Positions 1 to 5,383 of a stretch of 15,213 bases of DNA are shown piece after piece. The translations under genes and the position numbers were made by a program. Below the pieces are notes generated by a model, which saw only the letters and a program-made list of their open reading frames with translations, had not been told where the DNA came from and searched no databases. Within the stretch, counting starts at the first letter, position 1. The number at the start of each line of letters is the position of its first letter. Location of the stretch: contig JAOZQB010000024.1 in the NCBI GenBank assembly GCA_029932445.1, positions 5,291-20,503 on the forward strand, in the 5' to 3' direction. The DNA is from Bacteroidales bacterium. GTDB lineage: Bacteria > Bacteroidota > Bacteroidia > Bacteroidales > JAADGE01.

Positions 1-29
1 TTCATTTTTTTAATTTTAATTTTTTCTTA

Positions 30-37
30 CAAACATA
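30..37 (-). promoter_or_regulatory. Possible -7 promoter box facing the left edge
   Basis: The minus strand reads TATGTTTG here, a match to the Bacteroidota -7 consensus TAnnTTTG. It lies 24 bases upstream of a minus-strand ATG at 5-3, which could start a gene that continues off the left end. No TTG element sits at the 20-base spacing seen in the other promoters of the window, so this is only a half-supported promoter. Confidence 0.25.
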
Positions 38-101
38 CAAATCCGTTCTCAAAAAATATTCTTATTTGAAATATTATATTAATTTAAATAATAATAAATC
101 T

Positions 102-419
102 TTATTTTATCGGATCCCAAATTACCAATATCAAAGCTCCTTTTTCAGATTTAAACGGTCCGTGTTCATCACCTTCCCCAAAAAACTGATAAGATCCTTC
201 AGGTATTTTTTTTCCGTTACTTTCATATTCACCGTTCAAAACAAAATGTTGCTCAACGGTAATATGAGAATGCGGTGCCATATAAAATCCTGCAGGTAAT
301 TTCAGCAATACGGTTCTTGCTCCGTTTTCATCTCTCAAAACTTTTCGTAAAGTACCTTTAAAATATTCATCGGCATTTTCCCATTGTAAATCATCGTACA
401 AATTCAATAAATTTTTCAT
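102..419 (-). CDS. Small single-domain cupin protein
   Basis: A complete 105-residue protein made of one cupin beta-barrel. Cupin motif 1, G(x5)HxH(x3)E(x6)G, is matched exactly at G44, H50, H52, E56 and G63. Motif 2 is G(x5)-x-G-(x2)-H at residues 75-86 with H86 as the fourth metal ligand; the usual proline is replaced by Gly. The complete 3-His/1-Glu set predicts a bound divalent metal. Such stand-alone cupins include ChrR-like sensors, dioxygenases and isomerases, so the substrate cannot be named. There is no signal peptide, so it should be cytoplasmic. It is the last gene of the leftward iron-sulfur block, 83 bases after the multidomain ferredoxin protein, and has its own strong Shine-Dalgarno sequence, unusual in this window. 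No consensus promoter is visible in the gap, so it may be read from the upstream gene. Confidence 0.85.
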   Translation of the reverse strand: MKNLLNLYDDLQWENADEYFKGTLRKVLRDENGARTVLLKLPAGFYMAPHSHITVEQHFVLNGEYESNGKKIPEGSYQFFGEGDEHGPFKSEKGALILVIWDPIK

Positions 420-426
420 AATTATT

Positions 427-431
427 CCTCC
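427..431 (-). promoter_or_regulatory. Strong Shine-Dalgarno site of the cupin gene
   Basis: The minus strand reads GGAGG, seven bases upstream of the ATG at 419-417. It fixes the start of the cupin gene. It is notable because most genes in the window have no such site. Confidence 0.75.
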
Positions 432-502
432 GTTTTAATGAATAAATTAATTTACATACAAGTTACGACATATTTAATTATTTCAAGCAATAAAAAAATT
501 AT

Positions 503-2407
503 TTATTCGCTTATTTTAAAAATTTTCATAAATTCATCATCAATATTTGCATTTACTATTCCTTGCTCAGTTAAAATATCAAAATATGTTTTAACTTTTT
601 TAAGCAATTTATTACCTTCAACATAATCAAAATTAACATTATCAAGGAACATTTCAACTCTGTCAACAGGTTGTCGCATCATATCAAAAGACAATTCGGC
701 AGCTGCTTTTTTATTTTCGTTAACCCAATTAACAGCTGCTTTCAATTCTTCCAAAAATACTTTTGTAATATCGGGATATTTTCTGGTAAACTCACCTTTC
801 AGAACAATTCCCGCATTCGGGAAACTTCCGAAACCTTCATTAATATCATTCCAAATTTTATTATAAGAAATAACCGAAATTTCTTCACCTCTGTCCTGCA
901 TTATTTTTCTTGCATAACTTGCTTCGGGCTCTCTTAATATTACGGTATCGGCATTTCCCGTAACAAAATCGGCGTATATTTGTTCCGGTCTTCCGAAAGG
1001 TTTTCCGTAAACAAATTTAAAATCATTAACATCAAAATTTCCGGCTTTCAATAGATATTTAGTAATTTTTGCGGGCGGAGCTTCTTCGAATAAGGGTGTA
1101 TGAATTTCTTTGCCTTTTATATCCTGAAAACCTTCAGCTTTATATCGAGTAAGAATTACAAAATTATCCCAAACAAAAAGTGCAGGAATTACGACATCAT
1201 TATCCTTTAATCGAGCAGAAGTTACCAAAGCAGAAAAACTGATATCGGCTTTTCCGTTTACAATCCAACCGAGATGTTTTTCCGTTTCTTCCCAAACTTT
1301 AAGTTCTTTAATATTTATTGATTTACGTATTTTCTCAGACTGCAGCAACCTCATTATCACAGGATAAGCAACAGGTGTTGCCGATTGTATAACGACATCC
1401 GGCTTTTCGGTTATTCCGGAATTATCAACATTATCATGAACAATCTTTTTATAAAAATATACTCTGATTTCTTGTGGATTTACAGATTCAGTCAGAGTCT
1501 CATAACCCATTTCCGAAAGCATATTTATAATCGGGATCGGTTCAAATCGCTGAATTAAAATAAACCCGTCATCTTCTTTTACTTCATAAGATTTTTTAAT
1601 AATAATATCAAAAGGATCTGTTTGCATAGAACGAACATCCAAAATTTCAAATTTATCTTTTCTTTCCTTCCACGGAATTACAGTTTCATCTTTTGCAGGA
1701 TTAAAAACAGACAAACGATATTCTCTGTGTTTTTCCAGATTAAAATTCAAATTTAAACCCGCTGCAACTTTTATCAGTTCTACAGGATTTTCAACAGATA
1801 AAATAACAATATTTTGTTGTTGTTTCAATTCTGAAATTTTCTTTATCATCTCACCCATCGTATCAAAATTATAGATATATCTTTCAACACTTTCATTCCA
1901 AGTGATTTCGACTCCTTCTGTAATGGTATCTGTCCTCTGTGATGAAATGCATTCAGGCATATTTTTAATCAATTTCTCTTCAATTCCGAGAAACCCGTTG
2001 ATTGTATGAAGAATTTCACAAATTGAAACTCCGGTTACTTTTGCCGCATCTTTAAAATTTGCATATTTTGCCAGAGTGTTGTAAACAAGCGGATTTTGCA
2101 TTCTTTTAAATTTCGGCGACAATTCAAGCAATACATTTTTTAATTCAGGATATTTATCCAAAACATCTTTTACGATTGATTTTGCAAGAACCGGTTCAAT
2201 ATGCGAAACAGATGAAATATCAATATGTGAGATTGCATTAACCGGACACACATTCAATGCTTCTTCACAAAGTTCTTCTTCCGATTTATTCTCAGGTTGC
2301 TTTTTTAAAAACGCAATATTTCCGTCATTAATATCAAAGTTAGAATTTGCGACTTCAACACATGCTCTGCAAGCAATACATTCTTCCGAGACTTTATATT
2401 TTTTCAT
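503..2407 (-). CDS. Ferredoxin / DUF1858-like / DUF2249-like / solute-binding-fold fusion protein
   Basis: A 634-residue cytoplasmic protein with four recognisable parts. Residues 1-60 are a single [4Fe-4S] ferredoxin (C10, C13, C16, then C54-P55; C47 is extra). Residues about 75-140 resemble DUF1858, with a DVLDKYPEL start and a short helical segment. Residues about 250-322 resemble DUF2249 (ILDVR start, then alternating strands and helices). Residues about 335-615 resemble the NMT1/SsuA type of solute-binding protein. Residues 150-250 are unassigned. The start at 2407 is chosen because the promoter box lies at 2430-2437, so an in-frame ATG at 2458 would be upstream of transcription; the ferredoxin also begins directly after M1. 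There is no signal peptide, so the binding fold should face the cytoplasm as a sensor or carrier. It follows the NifX-like gene but has its own promoter. Ferredoxin assignment is firm; the DUF calls are by pattern only. Its function is unknown. Confidence 0.85.
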   Translation of the reverse strand: MKKYKVSEECIACRACVEVANSNFDINDGNIAFLKKQPENKSEEELCEEALNVCPVNAISHIDISSVSHIEPVLAKSIVKDVLDKYPELKNVLLELSPKFKRMQNPLVYNTLAKYANFKDAAKVTGVSICEILHTINGFLGIEEKLIKNMPECISSQRTDTITEGVEITWNESVERYIYNFDTMGEMIKKISELKQQQNIVILSVENPVELIKVAAGLNLNFNLEKHREYRLSVFNPAKDETVIPWKERKDKFEILDVRSMQTDPFDIIIKKSYEVKEDDGFILIQRFEPIPIINMLSEMGYETLTESVNPQEIRVYFYKKIVHDNVDNSGITEKPDVVIQSATPVAYPVIMRLLQSEKIRKSINIKELKVWEETEKHLGWIVNGKADISFSALVTSARLKDNDVVIPALFVWDNFVILTRYKAEGFQDIKGKEIHTPLFEEAPPAKITKYLLKAGNFDVNDFKFVYGKPFGRPEQIYADFVTGNADTVILREPEASYARKIMQDRGEEISVISYNKIWNDINEGFGSFPNAGIVLKGEFTRKYPDITKVFLEELKAAVNWVNENKKAAAELSFDMMRQPVDRVEMFLDNVNFDYVEGNKLLKKVKTYFDILTEQGIVNANIDDEFMKIFKISE

Positions 2408-2429
2408 AATTATATATATTATTTTTTTG

Positions 2430-2460
2430 CAAAAATAAATACTATTGCCAGATGACACAA
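2430..2460 (-). promoter_or_regulatory. Bacteroidota-type promoter of the multidomain ferredoxin gene
   Basis: On the minus strand TTG (2460-2458) is followed by exactly 20 bases and TATTTTTG (2437-2430), matching the TTG-N19/20-TAnnTTTG consensus. It lies between the NifX-like gene and the fusion gene, so the latter can be expressed separately from the upstream operon. It also decides the start of the downstream gene at 2407. Confidence 0.7.
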
Positions 2461-2479
2461 TACCTAATAATGAGTATTT

Positions 2480-2821
2480 TTATTTAAACAAAGGCAATTT
2501 TTTGTTTTTATATGCTTCATATGCCTGTTTTACAGTCATTTCACCTGCTCCGGTATAAATTTCAATACCGGCTTTTTCCAGAACGACTCCGGCATTTCCT
2601 CCCGGTCCGTTACCGGTTATTAAAACCTTTGCTTGTAAATCGAATAATTTTTGAGCTGTTTTGGGACCTGCTCCGTGTGCTTCTTGGGTCGAATCACTGT
2701 TATCTTCCGTGATAATTTTATTTGTTTCATCATCATAAACAAAAAAATATTCTGTCCTTCCGAATCTGGGGTCCATCATTGAATCCCATTCTTTTCCTTT
2801 TGTTGTAAATGCAATATTCAT
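2480..2821 (-). CDS. NifX/NifB-type iron-molybdenum cofactor-binding family protein
   Basis: A complete 113-residue protein of the dinitrogenase iron-molybdenum cofactor family (the NifX / NifB C-terminal / MTH1175 fold). Visible family signatures are the DPRFGR segment at 17-22 followed by a YFFVYD strand, the GAG at 50-52 before a helix, the NGPGGNA loop at 71-77 and the GIEIYTG strand near 85-91. Characterised members bind or carry iron-sulfur or Fe-Mo type clusters. No nitrogenase genes are present here, so a role in nitrogen fixation is not implied. Small stand-alone members next to ferredoxin-containing MinD ATPases are common in anaerobes. It starts 25 bases after the second ATPase and is probably co-transcribed with it. 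Upstream of the ATG there is only a weak purine-rich stretch. Family assignment is confident; its cofactor is unknown. Confidence 0.9.
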   Translation of the reverse strand: MNIAFTTKGKEWDSMMDPRFGRTEYFFVYDDETNKIITEDNSDSTQEAHGAGPKTAQKLFDLQAKVLITGNGPGGNAGVVLEKAGIEIYTGAGEMTVKQAYEAYKNKKLPLFK

Positions 2822-2846
2822 CTCTTTCTTTTTTAATTAATTATTT

Positions 2847-3722
2847 TTAATTTAAAATCTCAATTATGTTTTTCCAAGTCTTTTCTAGTATTTTCTTTAT
2901 TCCGTTTTCTTTATATTCAACAATTGTGAGACCTTCCGTCATTGCCTCGGTAAAAGCTTTGTCATAAGGCAAATTTGCCAATTTATCAATAGTTTCCGTT
3001 TCAAGAAATTTTTCAATTTCAGCTGAAACATTTTTATTTAAATCATATTTATTAATAATACAACCGGCTTTTAAGTTAAACTTTTTAACTAATTCATACA
3101 CGCGTTTTAAATCGTGTAAACCCGATACTGTCGGCTCGGTAACCAAAACCACATAAGATGCTCCCGAAAGTGAAGATACAACGGGACAACCCACTCCCGG
3201 TGAACCGTCAACAATAATATATTTTTTATTTAATTGTTCGGCAAGTTCTTTTGCTTTATTTTTAACTTGTGCAACCAATTTCCCGGAATTGTCCGCTCCG
3301 ATTGCTAATTTGGCATGAACCATTTTGCTGTCTGTTCGAATATTTGAAATATACCAATGTCCGACATTCAAATCGATATTTATTATTGTATCGGTCGGAC
3401 ACACTCTTGAACAATATCCGCAACCTTCACAATTTAACGGATTTACGATATATTTACCGTTTATTACATCAATCGCATCAAATCGGCATACATCTTTACA
3501 TTTTCCGCATTGAATACAATCTTCCTGTTCGATTACTGCAAGTTCGCCGCTGAAAAATTCTTCACTTAATTCAAAATCGGGTTTCATCAACAAGTGCATA
3601 TCCGCAGCATCAACATCACAATCCGCGACAATAACATCTTTTCCGCCGAGCACTGCAAATGATGCCGTTACGGATGTTTTACCGGTTCCGCCTTTCCCTG
3701 ATATTACAACAATTTCCTTCAC
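2847..3722 (-). CDS. MinD-superfamily ATPase with inserted ferredoxin domain (second of a pair)
   Basis: A 291-residue P-loop ATPase of the COG1149 type. The deviant Walker A motif GKGGTGKT is at residues 9-16, with signature lysine K10. A switch-like DCDVDAAD is at 34-41 and VDGSPG at 171-176. A two-cluster ferredoxin is inserted at about 66-115, with C69, C72, C75, C79 and C98, C101, C104, C108. Relatives of the MinD/Mrp/NBP35 class form dimers and couple ATP to moving or assembling iron-sulfur clusters; the exact job of COG1149 members is not established. The start is a GTG that overlaps the stop of the upstream paralog by four bases and has GGAGG six bases before it, so the two are probably translationally coupled and may form a heterodimer. 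The cysteine positions are identical to those of its partner. The NifX-like gene follows. Confidence 0.92.
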   Translation of the reverse strand: MKEIVVISGKGGTGKTSVTASFAVLGGKDVIVADCDVDAADMHLLMKPDFELSEEFFSGELAVIEQEDCIQCGKCKDVCRFDAIDVINGKYIVNPLNCEGCGYCSRVCPTDTIINIDLNVGHWYISNIRTDSKMVHAKLAIGADNSGKLVAQVKNKAKELAEQLNKKYIIVDGSPGVGCPVVSSLSGASYVVLVTEPTVSGLHDLKRVYELVKKFNLKAGCIINKYDLNKNVSAEIEKFLETETIDKLANLPYDKAFTEAMTEGLTIVEYKENGIKKILEKTWKNIIEILN

Positions 3723-4582
3723 TGCACACCTCCTTTCACTTCATTAAAAATAAATGTTTTAATTTTTTTCAGTTCTTCGGCAACTTCCGGAATTTCATCA
3801 TAAAGAAGTTGTCCGTCAGAATATAATTCGGCAATTTTCCTGCTGTTCGGAATTTTAGCAATTATCGGAATATTTTCGGAATTACAATATTCGATTACAT
3901 CATTATTCCCTATTCCGTATCGGTTAATTACAACACCGAATTTATTTCCTAATTCACGAACTGTTTCAACAGCTAATTTTAAATCATTTAATCCGAAAGG
4001 TGTGGGTTCTGTAATCAAAATAACAAAATCGGCATCTTTAACAGCTTCAATAACCGGACAAGAAGTCCCCGGCGGCGAATCAAAAATTTTAATGCTGTCG
4101 GAAAAATTTTCATCCGTATATTTTTGTGTTTGCTTTATCAAAGGAACCGCTTGCTCCTCACCTATTACCAAACGACTTTCAATAAAGTTCAGATTATTAA
4201 TTTTATACTGCTTTAAATCACCTATTTTTTTAGGTATCATCGGTAAGGCATCAGTCGGACACAATTCTGAACATGCATAACAGGAATGACACAGTTCAGG
4301 AAATACCAAAATCATTGTTCCCAATTGAATAACAGCATGAAAATTACATACTTTCTGGCATTCGCCGCAAAGCGTGCATGCATCTTTATTCCATTCGGGA
4401 ATCATTTTAAATTTTTCTTCAGAAGTAATAAGTTCTCCTTTCAAAAATAATCCTGAATTCGGTTCTTCCACATCCAAATCAACTAAAACAACATTATCTG
4501 ATTCAGCTAAAAATGCAGCTAAATTTGTTGATAATGTTGTTTTTCCCGTGCCTCCCTTTCCGCTTGCTATCGCTATCTTCAT
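3719..4582 (-). CDS. MinD-superfamily ATPase with inserted ferredoxin domain (first of a pair)
   Basis: A 287-residue paralog of the next gene downstream. Walker A GKGGTGKT occupies residues 8-15 (signature K9), DLDVEEPN lies at 35-42 and the FDSPPG switch II at 167-172. The inserted ferredoxin has C69, C72, C75, C79 and C98, C101, C104, C108, predicting two [4Fe-4S] clusters. The TEPTPFGLNDL segment after the fifth strand is also typical of the family. It should be cytoplasmic. Its ATG directly follows the TAA of the zinc-ribbon gene with no Shine-Dalgarno site, suggesting translation by reinitiation. Its TGA is embedded in the GTG of the second ATPase. Two side-by-side copies with the same cluster spacing are known from other anaerobes and suggest an asymmetric dimer. 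What it matures or reduces cannot be read from the sequence. Confidence 0.92.
   Translation of the reverse strand: MKIAIASGKGGTGKTTLSTNLAAFLAESDNVVLVDLDVEEPNSGLFLKGELITSEEKFKMIPEWNKDACTLCGECQKVCNFHAVIQLGTMILVFPELCHSCYACSELCPTDALPMIPKKIGDLKQYKINNLNFIESRLVIGEEQAVPLIKQTQKYTDENFSDSIKIFDSPPGTSCPVIEAVKDADFVILITEPTPFGLNDLKLAVETVRELGNKFGVVINRYGIGNNDVIEYCNSENIPIIAKIPNSRKIAELYSDGQLLYDEIPEVAEELKKIKTFIFNEVKGGVQ
3729..3733 (-). promoter_or_regulatory. Shine-Dalgarno site of the second MinD-type ATPase
   Basis: The minus strand reads GGAGG, six bases before the GTG at 3722-3720 and inside the last codons of the upstream ATPase. It supports the GTG start; no ATG offers an N-terminus that keeps the P-loop. 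Confidence 0.75.
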
Positions 4583-4816
4583 TTATTTATTTTTATTTAA
4601 AAGTTCTTCACGAATCATTGTATGACCGCAAGCAGGACATTTAATTGTTGTACATTTCACGCCTTGTTGATGCGGAATTTTTTCACCGCATTTTGCACAA
4701 ACACAAAAACCGCCTGTACCGAATGCACCGCCTTTATTTCTGCCTTGTCCTTGTCCGCGACCGAGACCTTTTCCGCCTCCGCGACCTAATCCTTTACCTG
4801 ATTGAAATATTCCCAT
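4583..4816 (-). CDS. Small Gly/Arg-rich zinc-ribbon-like protein
   Basis: A 77-residue protein in two parts. Residues 1-36 are low complexity, dominated by Gly, Arg, Lys and Gln (repeated GLGRG and GQGQGR). Residues 38-70 hold six cysteines in a CxCxxCG ... H49 ... C55 ... CPxCG arrangement (C38, C40, C43, C55, C60, C63), followed by a short charged tail. The paired knuckles predict a zinc ribbon or a rubredoxin-like metal site; more ligands than a simple four-cysteine site are available. I do not recognise a named function, but small cysteine-knuckle proteins of this sort occur beside COG1149 ATPases and NifX-like genes. It lies between the intra-operon hairpin and the first ATPase, whose ATG abuts its stop. 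No Shine-Dalgarno site precedes it. Confidence 0.85.
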   Translation of the reverse strand: MGIFQSGKGLGRGGGKGLGRGQGQGRNKGGAFGTGGFCVCAKCGEKIPHQQGVKCTTIKCPACGHTMIREELLNKNK

Positions 4817-4850
4817 TTTGGTTCGATTTTAAGTTAATAATATTTTTACT

Positions 4851-4877
4851 AAAAAGCAGGTCAAAAAAATGACCTGC
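4851..4877 (-). terminator. Intra-operon hairpin with T-tract (partial terminator or processing site)
   Basis: On the minus strand GCAGGTCA (4877-4870) pairs perfectly with TGACCTGC (4863-4856) across a six-T loop and is followed by five Ts. It starts eight bases after the stop of the DUF5320-like gene. No convincing promoter follows before the next gene, so it is more likely an attenuator or mRNA-stability hairpin that leaves the first gene in excess than a full end of the operon. Confidence 0.6.
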
Positions 4878-4884
4878 CGAATAC

Positions 4885-5178
4885 TTAGCTTTCATCTTTT
4901 AAGTCGGAAAGCTGTTTTTCCAGTGACATCAGTTGATCTTTCAGGGTATTAATTTCATTCTCAAGAATTGTTTTTTCGGAAACATCCGATAATTCTTGAT
5001 TATAAAAATTTCTGCCGTATCCGAAACCTCTTCCGAAACCGCGTCCTCTGCCGTATCCTGCACCAAATCCTCTGCCTCTGAAAACACCGGCTTCTTCGGA
5101 TACATTTGCACAATACCCCATTCTTCTTCCTGTCATTGCCCCTCTTCCGAGAGGTCCTGTTCTGTCAAATCCTGGCAT
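4885..5178 (-). CDS. DUF5320-type Gly/Arg-rich small protein with coiled-coil tail
   Basis: A 97-residue protein. The N-terminus MPGFDRTGPLGRG followed by MTGRRMGYC (residues 1-23) is the hallmark of DUF5320. Residues about 33-56 are a glycine, arginine and aromatic repeat (GRGFG, GYGRG). Residues about 66-95 form a charged Leu-rich helix with heptad character, probably a coiled coil. Only one cysteine (C23) is present. The molecular role of the family is not known; members are usually found next to ferredoxin-containing MinD ATPases and NifX-like proteins, as here. The gene is first in the operon, directly behind a consensus promoter with operator-like repeats. It has a strong AGGAGGT Shine-Dalgarno sequence and is closed by a hairpin, suggesting it is made in larger amounts than the genes behind it. 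Confidence 0.88.
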   Translation of the reverse strand: MPGFDRTGPLGRGAMTGRRMGYCANVSEEAGVFRGRGFGAGYGRGRGFGRGFGYGRNFYNQELSDVSEKTILENEINTLKDQLMSLEKQLSDLKDES

Positions 5179-5183
5179 AATTA

Positions 5184-5188
5184 CCTCC
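5184..5188 (-). promoter_or_regulatory. Shine-Dalgarno site of the DUF5320-like gene
   Basis: The minus strand reads GGAGG inside AGGAGGT, five bases before the ATG at 5178-5176. It is the best ribosome binding site in the window and confirms the start. Confidence 0.8.
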
Positions 5189-5240
5189 TTTTTAATAGTT
5201 TAAAATAATAGTTCATTTAAAAATAATACAAATAAACAAA

Positions 5241-5291
5241 TGCATTATTAATTTCATACTACAAAGATAATGCACTTATGTTCATAATGCA
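5241..5291. promoter_or_regulatory. Operator-like cluster of three TGCATTAT repeats at the iron-sulfur operon promoter
   Basis: The octamer TGCATTAT occurs on the plus strand at 5241-5248, and its complement ATAATGCA at 5267-5274 and 5284-5291. The last two are direct repeats 17 bases apart. One overlaps the -7 box and the other the TTG element. Together the right-hand pair contains an imperfect palindrome at 5271-5291 (arms TGCACTTATG and CATAATGCA around TT). This resembles the site of a dimeric regulator of the CRP/FNR type, but the regulator is not in the window. Confidence 0.45.
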
Positions 5292-5292
5292 A
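5262..5292 (-). promoter_or_regulatory. Bacteroidota-type promoter of the iron-sulfur operon
   Basis: On the minus strand TTG (5292-5290), 20 bases, then TATCTTTG (5269-5262) match the consensus exactly. The first start codon is at 5178, giving a 5' untranslated leader of roughly 75 bases. The spacer is filled by the palindromic repeats described separately, so the promoter is probably regulated. Confidence 0.75.
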
Positions 5293-5353
5293 AATTTCTT
5301 TCATTTTTTTTTGTGTTTTACGGCAGAACCGGTTTTGGGCAATAAAACAGGGA

Positions 5354-5379
5354 ATAAAAAAGCCCGCTTAGCGGGCTTT
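5354..5379 (-). terminator. Rho-independent terminator after the TPR/PD40/OmpA gene
   Basis: On the minus strand AAAGCCCGC (5379-5371) pairs with GCGGGCTTT (5367-5359) over a three-base loop. The nine-pair stem runs into a T-rich tract (5361-5354). It begins five bases past the stop at 5384 and isolates this gene from the iron-sulfur operon downstream. Confidence 0.9.
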
Positions 5380-5383
5380 AAAT

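Noticed and set aside
1..5. Minus-strand ATG at 5-3 that could begin a gene running off the left edge
   Set aside because: Only two codons are visible. The -7 box at 30-37 is suggestive but gives no coding evidence, so no gene is called.
66..299. 77-codon plus-strand frame opposite the cupin gene
   Set aside because: The opposite strand encodes an exact cupin motif; this frame is a low-complexity shadow.
2408..2458. 17-residue N-terminal extension of the ferredoxin fusion protein
   Set aside because: It would begin upstream of the promoter's -7 box, and the ferredoxin fold starts at the later methionine.
5320..5340. AACCGGTT palindrome in the spacer between the OmpA terminator and the iron-sulfur operon promoter
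   Set aside because: It is a single eight-base palindrome without a second copy, outside the promoter; chance is sufficient.
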